From CAYPGJ01 sp964638515 (GTDB lineage: Bacteria > Planctomycetota > Phycisphaerae > Phycisphaerales > UBA1924): a DNA stretch of 64,000 bases. The position numbers and the translations under genes were made by a program. Under the pieces are notes generated by a model. That model made no database searches. It was not told where the DNA came from and saw only the letters and a list, made by a program, of their open reading frames with translations. Shown here piece by piece: positions 20,096-30,437 of this stretch (position 1 is its first letter; every line of letters begins with the position of its first letter). The DNA is taken from contig CAZWZL010000006.1 in the NCBI GenBank assembly GCA_964638515.1, positions 15,906 to 79,905 on the forward strand. Direction: 5' to 3'.

Positions 20096-20992
20096 ATGCC
20101 CCCGCCCGCCCAGAGCCAGGCCAAACGCTGGACCACCCGCGAACTGCTCGCCTGGCTGGTCGAGGCGTTCACCAAGGCGGGGCTCGATTCCCCTCGTCTG
20201 CTCGCCGACATGTTGCTCACCCACACGCTCGGCGTGCAGCGGCTCGACCTCTACACCAGCCCGGATCGCCCCGCGTCCGACGCTGAGCGGGCCGCGCTCC
20301 GATCATTGGCGGCGCGCGCGCTCCGCAACGAGCCCGTGCAGTATCTCGTCGGCGAGGCCTGGTTCTTCGGGATTCCGCTGCACGTCGACCCGCGCGCGTT
20401 GGTCCCGCGCCCGTCCAGCGAGACCATCGTCGAGGCCGTGCTCCAGCGGCTCGGGCGAGACGGCAGGGATCGGCCGCTCCGCATCGCAGATATCTGCACC
20501 GGCACGGGCGCGCTGGCCATTTCGCTGCTCATCCATCTTCCCCAGGCCCGGGCGTACGCCGTCGATCTTTCAGCGGACGCGCTCGCGCTGGCTCGCACGA
20601 ATATGCAGCGGCACGAGCTCGAGCGACGACTCACGCTGTTCGAAGGCGATCTGTTGGCCCCGTTGGCCCAGGCCGAGTCGTTCGACCTCATCGTCGCGAA
20701 CCCCCCCTACATCCCCGATGAAGAATGGCCGGCCGTGCCCCCGAACGTGAAGAACCACGAACCGCATCTCGCGCTGCGAGGCGGGCCGCAGGGGCTCGAC
20801 CTCGTTCGAAGACTGCTCGTGGAGGCCCCTCCACGGCTTCGTCCGGGCGGCGATCTGCTGATCGAGATCGCGGCTTCGAGCGCGGATGCAGCCCTCGCCC
20901 TCGCTCAAGCCCGCTCAGACCTTTGCGAATCACGCGTGCTGCCCGACTGCGACGGCCTGCCGCGCGTACTCTCGGCCCGACGGACCAGCTGA
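20096..20992 (+). CDS. prmC: Release factor glutamine N5-methyltransferase PrmC
   Basis: PrmC methylates the GGQ glutamine of release factors RF1 and RF2. The 298-residue protein has a helical N-terminal domain, then the SAM-binding fold with ADICTGTGALAISL and the substrate-binding NPPY at 202-205 (VANPPYIPDEEW). The C-terminal GLDLVRRLL and RPGGDLLIEI motifs also match. prfA is not adjacent, although it often precedes prmC. The gene is convergent with the receiver-domain protein on its right, 6 bp away. Confidence 0.94.
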   Translation: MPPPAQSQAKRWTTRELLAWLVEAFTKAGLDSPRLLADMLLTHTLGVQRLDLYTSPDRPASDAERAALRSLAARALRNEPVQYLVGEAWFFGIPLHVDPRALVPRPSSETIVEAVLQRLGRDGRDRPLRIADICTGTGALAISLLIHLPQARAYAVDLSADALALARTNMQRHELERRLTLFEGDLLAPLAQAESFDLIVANPPYIPDEEWPAVPPNVKNHEPHLALRGGPQGLDLVRRLLVEAPPRLRPGGDLLIEIAASSADAALALAQARSDLCESRVLPDCDGLPRVLSARRTS

Positions 20993-20998
20993 CGCCCG

Positions 20999-22768
20999 TC
21001 AGTTGGCGCTCATGGCCTTGTGTACTTCTTCGATCAGTTTGTCCACCTGGAAGGGCTTGAACAGCACGCACTGCAACCCCTCCTGGCTGGCGCGCACGAT
21101 CGAGTGATGCGGGTCGTACCCGAAACCCGTCATGAGAATGACCGGCAGCGAGGTGTCCAGCCGGCGCGCCGTCGAGAACACCTCGTACCCGTTCTTGTCC
21201 GGCATCCGGATGTCCGACACGATCAGCCGGAATCCCTTCGAGTCCGGTCCTCCCTTGCGACTGGCGCTCCCGCCAGCAACTCCCGCATACGCCTCCTCAA
21301 GGATGGTCACGGCCTCCCCGCCCGTCGCACACACGGTCACGACCGCGCCGCGCTTGGTCAGCACGTCGCGGATCAACCCGCGGATCTCCTCATCATCGTC
21401 CGCCACCAGCACCCGACGCCCCGACAACAGCGGATCCTCCGAACTGCTCGCCAATTCCTGATCCACTCCCAGGATCGACTTCGCCCCCTTTGACACTTCC
21501 CTCACGCGCTTCCGGATCGCTTCCACGTCGCGGATGATCCGCGCCACGTGCTCGGCCACCGCCGGGTCCGCCGCGAGCGCCTGCTCCTTGAGCCACTCCG
21601 CCTCCACGGCCAGGTCGTTCAACGGCTCCTGCAACTCCCCTTCCATCCGGCCCGCCACGGCCTCGTTCGTCACGATCCGCTCCGCCACCAGCAGATTCAG
21701 CATGTGCAGCGCCATCGCGACGTGCCGGGCGAAAATCTCGGCAAAGTGCCGGTCGTCCTCCGTGAACGCGCCCACTCGATTGCTCTCGACGTTGAACACG
21801 CCGATCACCTTGTCATCGAGTGTCAGCGGAGTCGTCAGCGACGAACCCGGCGTGTCCATGCCCCGGATGTACCGCGGGTCCTTGGCCGCATCGTGGCAGA
21901 TGTACGAGCGCCCCGTGGCGCCGACATACCCGCTGATCCCGTTCCCCTCCTTCGAGGCGTACAGCTGAATGTCCTGCACGCCCTGCCGGAGCCCGGACGA
22001 CATCACCAATTCCAGCTTCCGCCCGTCCGGATCGAGCAGGTAGATCACGAAGTGGTCGAACTGCAGCAGGTCGTGCGCGAGCTGCACGATCTTCTTCCGG
22101 AGGAAATCGAGCCGATCATGCACATGCATCCGGCGCACCTGGTCCGACTCCAGCCGCACCAGTTCCTGACCCGCCCGGTCCAACGCGTCGATCTTCTGCT
22201 GCGTGCGATGCATCGCCGTGACATCCCGAACGACCGCGGCCACGCGCCACGCCCCGTCGGCGTTGCCGGCGCCCCGCCCCGCCGACGCTCGCGCCACCAA
22301 CACCTCGTATGCCCGCTGATCCGTCGAAACCACGCGCTGCCGGTGCGCCGATCCTCGAACCCCGCTCTCCCCGAAGCCGGCATCCAGCCAGGAACCCGCC
22401 CGCTCGCAGGCCTCCATCACCCGTTCGCGCGTCTGAACATCCAACTCCATGAACAGCGGGCTGGCCCACACGATTCGTCCCCCGGCCTCGTACAGGCAGG
22501 CCGCTTCTCCGATCGACTCCAACAGCCCCCGCTCCTGGGCCACCGTCAACGCCCGCCCAAGCCCGGTCAGCTCCGCCGCGTCCGCCATCACCGAAACGTG
22601 CTCGCCCTGCCACACCGCCTCCGCGGCACGAGCCGCATCCACCCGAACGACCTCGAAGTGCTCCTTCAGCGCACTGAGCAACGCCTCCGACGGCTCCCGC
22701 TGGTCAGCCAGCACGAACAGCCGCGCCCGCTCCAACCCGGACCCGGACTCACGCTTGGGTTTCGTCAT
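20999..22768 (-). CDS. PAS-GAF-receiver protein without a kinase domain
   Basis: The order in this 589-residue protein is: an N-terminal segment (about 1-90), a PAS-like domain (about 95-195), a helical linker, and a GAF domain (about 220-370, with VIYLLDPDGRKLELVMSSG and GVFNVESNRVGAF). A helix pair resembling a histidine-kinase dimerisation module follows (about 385-440). The C-terminal receiver is from about 455 to the end (RRVLVADDDEEIRGLI, phospho-acceptor in VSDIRMPDKNGYE, the FKPFQVDKL lysine). The helix pair lacks the H-box histidine context, and no ATPase domain is present. It therefore probably responds to a separate kinase. No partner kinase is nearby. Confidence 0.85.
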   Translation of the reverse strand: MTKPKRESGSGLERARLFVLADQREPSEALLSALKEHFEVVRVDAARAAEAVWQGEHVSVMADAAELTGLGRALTVAQERGLLESIGEAACLYEAGGRIVWASPLFMELDVQTRERVMEACERAGSWLDAGFGESGVRGSAHRQRVVSTDQRAYEVLVARASAGRGAGNADGAWRVAAVVRDVTAMHRTQQKIDALDRAGQELVRLESDQVRRMHVHDRLDFLRKKIVQLAHDLLQFDHFVIYLLDPDGRKLELVMSSGLRQGVQDIQLYASKEGNGISGYVGATGRSYICHDAAKDPRYIRGMDTPGSSLTTPLTLDDKVIGVFNVESNRVGAFTEDDRHFAEIFARHVAMALHMLNLLVAERIVTNEAVAGRMEGELQEPLNDLAVEAEWLKEQALAADPAVAEHVARIIRDVEAIRKRVREVSKGAKSILGVDQELASSSEDPLLSGRRVLVADDDEEIRGLIRDVLTKRGAVVTVCATGGEAVTILEEAYAGVAGGSASRKGGPDSKGFRLIVSDIRMPDKNGYEVFSTARRLDTSLPVILMTGFGYDPHHSIVRASQEGLQCVLFKPFQVDKLIEEVHKAMSAN

Positions 22769-22870
22769 CGTTGACTCGCGCCTCCGCGATCATCCTATCC
22801 GCCGATTCCCTCCCCCATCCCCCCTTGACATCGACCAATCCACACCCGCTACTGTGCCGACTCCCCCACC

Positions 22871-23823
<953 letters not shown>

Positions 23824-23827
<4 letters not shown>

Positions 23828-24540
23828 CGCCGCTCCTGGCGATCGCCAAGCGCGAACTGCTCTCGCTCTTCCGCACACCGACGGGATGGCTCATCATCGC
23901 GCTGTACCTCGTGCTGGCCGGCGCCGTCTTCGCGCTCGCCACGCTTCGTCCCGCCGCCCCGGCTTCGCTCCGTGACTTTTTTTCCATCTCGCAGTGGCTG
24001 CTGCTCTTCGTCGCCCCCGCCGTGTCCATGAAGACGCTCGCCGAGGAACGACGCTCCGGCGCCATCGAATCCCTCCTTTCCGCGCCCGTCTCCGAATGGC
24101 ACATCGTCCCCGCCAAAGCCCTCGCGGCGTTCCTGTTTGTCTCGATCATGCTGATCCCGACATTGGCCTACCCCGCCCTGCTCGCCACACTCGGATCGTT
24201 CGATCTGGCCGGCGCCCTCGTGGGCTATCTCGGGCTTCTCCTCCTCGCGCTCCTCTACGTGAGCGTCGGCGTCCTGTGCTCCGCGTGCACGGCTTCGCAG
24301 GCGTCCGCGTTCCTGGCCACCGTCGGCTCGCTCATCCTGATCAGGCTCGTCACCGTGCAGGGCGCCGCGTTCCTTCCGCCCCCCTTCGACGGCGCGCTGT
24401 ACGCGCTCTCTCCCGAGCTGCGCCTCGCCGATTTCGCCAGGGGCGTGCTCGACACCTCCCACCTCGTCTACTTCCTCGTCGCCTCCGGCGTGGCGCTCAC
24501 CCTCGCCGTCTCAGCGTTGGAGACTCGCCGATGGCGATGA
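23824..24540 (+). CDS. ABC-2 type permease (GldF-like)
   Basis: The 238-residue protein has six predicted membrane helices. It carries the family pattern MKTLAEERRSGAIESLLSAPVSEW, the cytoplasmic loop characteristic of GldF/ABC-2 permeases. It overlaps the ATPase gene upstream (ATGA) and the GldG-like gene downstream by 10 nt, so the three are translationally coupled. The substrate is unknown. Confidence 0.92.
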
Positions 24541-26567
24541 CCGCGCCCCGCCGCCGCTGGCGCTACGCGCTCACGACGCTCGCGCTCACGCTGGCTGCGA
24601 TCATCGCCGCCGGCGCCTCCATCGCGCTGGCCCAATCCCATCGCGTCCGCCTGGACCTCACCGCAGCACGATCACAATCACTCTCCCCCCGCACCCGCGC
24701 CATCATCGACGGCCTCTCCGGGCCAGTCGACATACTGGTGGTCAACGCGCCCTCCGCAGACCGTTCCGCACGCCGCGCGCTCGCTGACCTGCTCGATGCG
24801 CTCGATCGAGCCTCCACGAAGCTCACGATCACCAGCATCGACGCCGCCTCCATCGACGGCGCCCCCCGATTCGATGACCTGCTCCGCCGGCTCGCCGAAC
24901 CCAGACGCGATCTCATCTCCGCCCACGCCCAATCGCTCGAAGCATCGCTCGACGCGGCCGCCTCTCTCGCCGATCCGCTCGCGTCCCTCTCCCACGCGCT
25001 CGAGACCGCGCGCGCCGCGCTTCCCCCCGACGATCGGTCCCGCGACGCGCTGGCCGCGGCCGCCGCCGCCATGCGCGTGCGCGCCGACGAACTCCGAGCC
25101 CTCGTCGCATCCACCGCCACCCGCAAGGTTCTCCCCCACGCCGGGCTCAATCTCCCCGCCACCGACGCGCTCCGAGAGCCGATCCGCGCGCTGCTCGAGA
25201 AGGTCGCCAAGGACCTCAACGCGCTGGCCTCGCTCCGCGCGCCGGGGCTGTCCGCCGATCCAACGGTTCTTCGGGATCGCGCGCTCGCAGCCTCGGACGC
25301 GCTCTCCAGGCTCGCCCCCCTCGACCTGCTCTCCCTGCTCCGCGCCGTCGAAGCGGGGCCCGCCGTGCTGCTCATCTCCGACTCGGCGCTCACCGCCGTC
25401 GCGTACGACGCCCTGCTTGCGGCGCCCGGCGATGAACGCGCAACGCGCGCTGGCGCCGAGCAACTCCTTGCCACCGCTCTGGCCTCACTCACCACTCCAC
25501 CTCCCACCGTCGTGCTCGTGCACGCGGTCTCGCCCCGCCTGCTCGATGATCAATCCAACCCGGAATCGCCCGACGCCCGCGCGTTTTTCGCGGGGCTCCT
25601 CCACCGTCTCTCCAATCTCGGCCACGCCGTCGTCGAATGGCCCATCGCGCTCAGAGACATCGAGCCCGCGCTCCCACAATCCACGCCCGCACGCCCCGCG
25701 GTCTACGTCATCATCCCCCCCACCGCTTCCGCGCGCGAAGCCTCCACGGCAATCTCCCGTCTGGCCGCCGTCACCCGGACGCTTCTTGAACGAGGCGAGA
25801 ACGTTCTGCTCACGCTCGAGCCTTCGCTCTTCCCGCGCGTCGGCCAGCCCGACCCGTTCGTGGAACTGGTGGCGCCGTTCGCCATTCACCCCGACACCGG
25901 CCGCCCTCTGGTGCAGAGACTCTCGACACCACGCGGAACACTGCTCTGGCCCGAGTTTCGCGCACTGGCCGAGAGGACGGCCACCCACCCCTTGACCGCC
26001 CCCTTGGCCGGTCTCTCCCTCAGCCTCCCATGGCCGACGCCGATGCGCGTCGACGCCCCGGCCGCGCCGATTCTCATCATCCCGGATTCACCCGACGTGT
26101 GGGGAGAATCGCAGTGGCTCTCGTTCCGAGCGGTCCCCCGCGACCAGCGAGCCCTGACATCCGAGCCCCCCACGCGTGACCCGGCCTCCGACAATGTGCA
26201 CGGCCCCTGGCCGGTCGCCGCAGCAGCGGCGCGCCCGGCTCCGCACTCGGCCTCCGGCCACGCCGAGCAGCGACTTGTCGTCGTCGGCGCGAGCGCGTGG
26301 TTCTTCGACCCCGTCGCGCTCGAACCCGACCCGAACGCCCCGAGACCAACCGCCCTCAATCCCGGCAACTCCGAACTCTTCGATGCCTCGCTCCGTTGGC
26401 TCGCGCATCAGGACGACCTGCTCGCCCCGGGCGCGGAATCCGTCTCCACACCCCGGATCCCCGCGATGTCCGCATCCGCGCTCACCGCGCTACGCTGGGG
26501 CGTCACCCTCATCCCGCCCGCCCTCGTGCTGCTGCTCGGGCTTCTCGTGCACCTCGTCCGTCGATAG
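24531..26567 (+). CDS. GldG-like auxiliary protein of the ABC system
   Basis: The 678-residue protein has one N-terminal helix (about residues 13-32) and one C-terminal helix (WGVTLIPPALVLLLGLLVHL). Between them is a large extracytoplasmic region that starts RVRLDLTAARSQSLSPRTRAI. That start is typical of GldG/ABC-type uncharacterised transport proteins (DUF4350-like). A long alanine-rich helical insertion lies at about 90-280. The start at 24531 overlaps the permease stop; an ATG two codons later is equally possible. It is likely the exporter's extracytoplasmic subunit. Confidence 0.85.
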   Translation: MAMTAPRRRWRYALTTLALTLAAIIAAGASIALAQSHRVRLDLTAARSQSLSPRTRAIIDGLSGPVDILVVNAPSADRSARRALADLLDALDRASTKLTITSIDAASIDGAPRFDDLLRRLAEPRRDLISAHAQSLEASLDAAASLADPLASLSHALETARAALPPDDRSRDALAAAAAAMRVRADELRALVASTATRKVLPHAGLNLPATDALREPIRALLEKVAKDLNALASLRAPGLSADPTVLRDRALAASDALSRLAPLDLLSLLRAVEAGPAVLLISDSALTAVAYDALLAAPGDERATRAGAEQLLATALASLTTPPPTVVLVHAVSPRLLDDQSNPESPDARAFFAGLLHRLSNLGHAVVEWPIALRDIEPALPQSTPARPAVYVIIPPTASAREASTAISRLAAVTRTLLERGENVLLTLEPSLFPRVGQPDPFVELVAPFAIHPDTGRPLVQRLSTPRGTLLWPEFRALAERTATHPLTAPLAGLSLSLPWPTPMRVDAPAAPILIIPDSPDVWGESQWLSFRAVPRDQRALTSEPPTRDPASDNVHGPWPVAAAAARPAPHSASGHAEQRLVVVGASAWFFDPVALEPDPNAPRPTALNPGNSELFDASLRWLAHQDDLLAPGAESVSTPRIPAMSASALTALRWGVTLIPPALVLLLGLLVHLVRR

Positions 26568-26582
26568 CCGCCAGTACACTCG

Positions 26583-27932
26583 ATGCTCATGTCGCGCACC
26601 GCGCTGCTCATCGCGCTGCTCCTCTCCTTCGTCCTGGCGCTGGTGTGGGCCTACACATCCTCCGTGCGCGCGCCCGCCCCGGCGGGCCCGGGTGAAACGA
26701 CGCACGTGCTGGCCTTCGACCCCTCAGCCATCACCCGAATCGATCTTGTCGACGCCGATTCGCGTCTCGTCATCGCACGGGACGCACTCCTGCGCTGGAC
26801 CGTGTCGCGCACGGCGGAGTCGCCCCTCGATCCCCCGTGGCCGATCGAAGCGACCGCGCTCCAGGCCGCGCTGGCAGCCGTGTCCAGCGCCCCGCTCAGC
26901 CCGACCAGCAGCCCGCTCTCCGGCGACCGACGCGCCATCACGCTCGCCCTGCACGCCAAGGACGCCCGATTTGACTTGACGGTGCATCCGCCCGTGGGAG
27001 CGCGCGCGGGGGTGTACGCCGATCCACCCCGCAGATGGTTCACGGCGCCGGCCGATGCGTTCGAACTGTTCACGCCCGCCAACACATCGGCGCTCCGAAC
27101 GACGGCAGCCCTCCCCTCCGCCTCCGTCAACGCCGACGAGCTGGCGATTGAGACGCCGGACGGAGCGCCCATCGTGCTCGTCCGCCTCGGATCTCGCTGG
27201 AGCCTGATCGAGCCCGTGGTGTCGCCGGCCGACCCGGACGCGGTCAGCAGGCTCCTCTCGGCCTTGGCTTCGCTGCGCTTCGCCTCGCTGCGCCCCTCCC
27301 CGGACCCGCTCCCACTCACCCCCGCACTTTCGATCTCGCTCACCATCCACGCGAGCGACGGCGAGACGATCGATCGCTTCCCCGTGCAGGAACGGCTGGT
27401 GCTCGCCGATAGGCCCTCCGGCTCTCGCGCTTCCACGCCGACCGCCGCAGCGCGTTATCCCGGCGGACCGATGTACCCACTGCTGCCCGCGGACCTCACC
27501 GTGGTCCCCACCAATCCCGAACCGCTCGTGCACCGGTTCGCCTCGCCGGTTTCGCTGCACGACGTCGCCGCCGTCACCATCGACTTCATCCATCCGCCGC
27601 TCACCCGCCGTCTCCGACGCGAACTCGACGGCTGGACGCAGAGCGACCGCCTGCCCGACGAGACCCAGTCCCGTGCGACTCAGGCCGACGATGCGCACAT
27701 CGATGAACTCCTGCGATTCCTGCTGACCACGCGCGCGACGAGCCTCTCGCTCACTCACCCCGACGGGCACGAGCAGCCCCTCGCCCGCATCCGGATTCAG
27801 GACGTGGCCGACCGAACGCTCGATGAATGCGCCCTCGTCCGAACGCCCCTCAGCCCTGATACTCCCGCCACCCGATCGGGCAAGGTCCTGCGCCACTACT
27901 CGACGATCACCCCTGCCCTTCTCACGCCCTGA
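26583..27932 (+). CDS. DUF4340-like secreted/membrane-anchored protein
   Basis: The 449-residue protein has an N-terminal membrane anchor (about residues 7-24). It is followed by two or three copies of a beta-rich domain with the pattern FDPSAITRIDLVDADSRLVI...W and VTIDFIHPPLTRRLRRELDGW. This is the arrangement of DUF4340 proteins encoded at the end of GldAFG-type operons. It starts 15 nt after the GldG-like gene. Its last 11 nt overlap the end of convergent ribD. The role is unknown. Confidence 0.82.
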   Translation: MLMSRTALLIALLLSFVLALVWAYTSSVRAPAPAGPGETTHVLAFDPSAITRIDLVDADSRLVIARDALLRWTVSRTAESPLDPPWPIEATALQAALAAVSSAPLSPTSSPLSGDRRAITLALHAKDARFDLTVHPPVGARAGVYADPPRRWFTAPADAFELFTPANTSALRTTAALPSASVNADELAIETPDGAPIVLVRLGSRWSLIEPVVSPADPDAVSRLLSALASLRFASLRPSPDPLPLTPALSISLTIHASDGETIDRFPVQERLVLADRPSGSRASTPTAAARYPGGPMYPLLPADLTVVPTNPEPLVHRFASPVSLHDVAAVTIDFIHPPLTRRLRRELDGWTQSDRLPDETQSRATQADDAHIDELLRFLLTTRATSLSLTHPDGHEQPLARIRIQDVADRTLDECALVRTPLSPDTPATRSGKVLRHYSTITPALLTP

Positions 27933-29025
27933 CGCGCTTCCACACAATCCAGGCGTCCCCGCCAACATCGCGCGAACGAACCAACCGCATCGCCGTCGCC
28001 TCGCTCAGGTGCTCCAATGCCCGTCCCGACGCGGGCCCGGGCGCCCGATCGTCTCCCAGCAGCCGCCCTCCCACGAACACCCAGGCCTCATCCAAGAGCC
28101 CCTCTCGGACGAGCGCACCGGTCAACCCCGGCCCCGCCTCGACCTCGACCCGGGTCGCGCCCAATTCGCTGCCGAGCCACCGCAACAACCCCTCGAGGCA
28201 CACCCGCCCCTCTTCCTGGCCCGTCATGACCTCCACTCGCACCCCGGCCGACCGCAGCCGCTCGGCTTTCTCCGCGTTCCGCCCCGACATGGAGCGCGCC
28301 TCGACCACAACCACCACCGGCGCTTCGCGCGCCGTGCGCACGAGCGCCGAGCCCTCGGGGATGCGAAGCGAAGGGTCCACCACCACTCTCGCGGCCACGC
28401 GCCGGACGCGGGCCACGCCCCGGGCCGTGAGCAAGGGGTCGTCCGCAAGCACCGTGCCGATGCCCGTCATGATGACGTCCACGCGCGAACGCAGGCGGTG
28501 CACGCGCGCGCGGGCCGCAGGACCCGAAATCCACTTCGACTCGCCCGTCCGAGTCGCCACCTTGCCGTCCACGGTCATGGCCCACTTGCCGATCACCCAG
28601 GGCCGGCCCGTGTGCACCCGATGAACGAACGCGTCTGAAATCTCCGCGGCCGCGCGGCTTGCGAGCGAATACCGAACACGCACTCCCCGTTGTTCGAGCG
28701 CCTCGCCGCCCCCGCTTGCCGCCGGGTTCGGATCGCGATGCGCGATCACCACCTCCACGATGCCGGCGTCGACCAACGCCGCGGCACAGGGGCCCGTCTT
28801 GCCCGCGTGATTGCAGGGCTCAAGCGTCACCCAAGCCGTAGCGCCCCGCGCGCGCGAGCCGGCGCGCGCCAGCGCTTCCACCTCGGCGTGAACCCCCCCG
28901 AACTTCCGATGATGCCCGATCGAGATGATCTCCCCGCTCGCCGTGCCGATGACGCAGCCGACCGGCGGGTTGGGCTCGACGTCCCCAAGCCCGCGCCACG
29001 CGGCCCGTGCGGCTAGGTCGAGCAT
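27922..29025 (-). CDS. ribD: Bifunctional riboflavin deaminase/reductase RibD
   Basis: RibD performs the second and third steps of riboflavin synthesis. In this 367-residue protein the N-terminal deaminase has zinc ligands in HAE (46-48) and PCNHAGKTGPC (70-80). The C-terminal reductase has KWAMTVDGKVATRTGESKWI, then the MTGIGTVLADDPLLT region. The ATG at 29025 is chosen on family length. A GTG at about 29052, overlapping the upstream gene's stop, is an alternative. It follows the RNase HII-like gene by about 20 bp. Confidence 0.94.
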   Translation of the reverse strand: MLDLAARAAWRGLGDVEPNPPVGCVIGTASGEIISIGHHRKFGGVHAEVEALARAGSRARGATAWVTLEPCNHAGKTGPCAAALVDAGIVEVVIAHRDPNPAASGGGEALEQRGVRVRYSLASRAAAEISDAFVHRVHTGRPWVIGKWAMTVDGKVATRTGESKWISGPAARARVHRLRSRVDVIMTGIGTVLADDPLLTARGVARVRRVAARVVVDPSLRIPEGSALVRTAREAPVVVVVEARSMSGRNAEKAERLRSAGVRVEVMTGQEEGRVCLEGLLRWLGSELGATRVEVEAGPGLTGALVREGLLDEAWVFVGGRLLGDDRAPGPASGRALEHLSEATAMRLVRSRDVGGDAWIVWKRVRA

Positions 29026-29045
29026 GCTCCGATCCAGCCGAGTGC

Positions 29046-30074
29046 TTACCACCGACGCACCATCGCCTTTCGCTCCGACGGCGTGATCACCCCCCCGACG
29101 TCTTCGAGCCATCGGCGCGCATCCTTCACGTACCCGGCGGTGGGCTTGAGGTCGGCGAGCCTGGCGCCGAAATGACGGTTGATTCGCGCCATCGACACCT
29201 CTCGAACCAGCTTGGCAGCCATCGACGCGAGAGCCACAGGAAAGTGGCGAGCGTCTGCCTCCGGGGTCAGTAACGCCGTCATTCGGCGCACGGGACCGGT
29301 CGTTGGGCCCCTCACAGCGTAACGGCTGTACTCCGCGCACTCCTCCAACGTCTGCACGTCGCTCCCCGTCACCGACCGGAAGAACGACCCATACTTCGTT
29401 CGCCCCCCGTGGCGGTCCATCACCAGTCGCATCCCCCCTTCGACGCCCGTCCCCTCCGCGCCCCAGCGTACCCACCCCTCGCGCACCAGCTCCCCCGCCG
29501 CGGCCAGATTCACCGCGCCCTTGCTTCCCCACAGCTCACATCCGTCATTGAACTCTCGCTCCCCCACCACTCGCACACGCAGCGCGAGCAGCTCGACCCC
29601 CGCCCGCTCGCACGCGGCGTGCAGTGCGTTCGTGCTCAGCGAGATCTCCTCGGCATCGGCGTTCGTCGGAGCGTCTATGGGCGGCCCGCCGTACCAGGGC
29701 TCATCCGGGAACGCGGCGCCGAGCGCCGTCAGCAATGCCTCGTCCGTGGACGGCTGACTGCCCAGCGCGCCAAGCGCGCAGAACACGCCGCGCTCAAGGT
29801 GAAGAAGAGGCTTGGCGGATGAGGAGGCCTTAAGCAGCTTGGAGTCATTGAAGATCACGCTGCCCCGTCTCGCGGCCCTGGGTTCACGCGACACGGCCGG
29901 CGCGAGCATCTCCCACACATCCGGCGCGCGAACACCCTCCGCCCCCTCGCCCGGGTTCCACCCGCGCAGCCTGATCGCGGCCATGGCCACGCACAGCGGG
30001 CCGAGCATGGGGCCGTAGCCCGCTTCGTCGAGCCCGACGTAGATGAGGTCTCCGGCTTCGGCGGGCGCGTCCAC
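29046..30074 (-). CDS. Divergent ribonuclease HII-like protein
   Basis: The 342-residue protein begins YVGLDEAGYGPMLGPLCVA. This is the RNase HII DEAGRGP motif with tyrosine in place of the usual arginine. It contains NDSKLL (RNase HII has DSKKL) and ends with AKLVREVSMARINRHF, matching the conserved C-terminal block. It is about 100 residues longer than typical RNase HII, with an extra region including VMDRHGGRTKYG. The start is GTG. Cleavage of RNA-DNA hybrids is inferred; the arginine change and inserts make activity uncertain. Confidence 0.75.
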   Translation of the reverse strand: MDAPAEAGDLIYVGLDEAGYGPMLGPLCVAMAAIRLRGWNPGEGAEGVRAPDVWEMLAPAVSREPRAARRGSVIFNDSKLLKASSSAKPLLHLERGVFCALGALGSQPSTDEALLTALGAAFPDEPWYGGPPIDAPTNADAEEISLSTNALHAACERAGVELLALRVRVVGEREFNDGCELWGSKGAVNLAAAGELVREGWVRWGAEGTGVEGGMRLVMDRHGGRTKYGSFFRSVTGSDVQTLEECAEYSRYAVRGPTTGPVRRMTALLTPEADARHFPVALASMAAKLVREVSMARINRHFGARLADLKPTAGYVKDARRWLEDVGGVITPSERKAMVRRW

Positions 30075-30130
30075 CCGGGGATTGTCGGTCGCACGGCGCG
30101 ATCGTCAATGCGGCCCAAAGTCCTTCGATC

Positions 30131-30174
30131 GGCAAAAAGAACAAGGCGTGGACCGGGGTGAGCGATCCACGCCT
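30131..30174 (-). terminator. Rho-independent terminator of the prepilin operon
   Basis: A perfect 9-bp stem (30144-30152 with 30166-30174) is followed on the minus strand by a T-rich tract (TTGTTCTTTTTG). It lies 30 bp past the stop of the small membrane protein gene. Confidence 0.85.
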
Positions 30175-30203
30175 GTGTGTTGTCTTGCGCGTTGTGAGGC
30201 CGG

Positions 30204-30329
30204 TTACTGCTGGAGGCTGGGCTCGGTCTTCAATCCGCCCGACCCGCCACCCATGTTCTTCGCGATGAGCACCACCGCGACCACGAGCAGCACGACGGCG
30301 ATCACAATCTTCACGATCTTGGCGTTCAT
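30204..30329 (-). CDS. 41-residue single-pass membrane protein
   Basis: This short frame runs from an ATG at 30329 to a TAA. It encodes MNAKIVKIVIAVVLLVVAVV and then LIAKN, a glycine cluster and a short polar tail ending SLQQ. It is a single valine-rich transmembrane helix with a basic N-terminus. A GGAG lies about 11 nt upstream and a strong terminator lies just downstream, which argues that it is expressed. It is the second gene of the prepilin operon, 108 bp after it. The function is unknown. Confidence 0.7.
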   Translation of the reverse strand: MNAKIVKIVIAVVLLVVAVVLIAKNMGGGSGGLKTEPSLQQ

Positions 30330-30437
30330 GCCTTGTTGGCTCCTTGAATGCTCAGGCCCGTTCGAACGAGGCGGCCTGAGGGAAGCGTTAGCCTAGAAGA
30401 TCGTGTCGTCGATCGCAACAGTGGTCCAACCTGAGCA

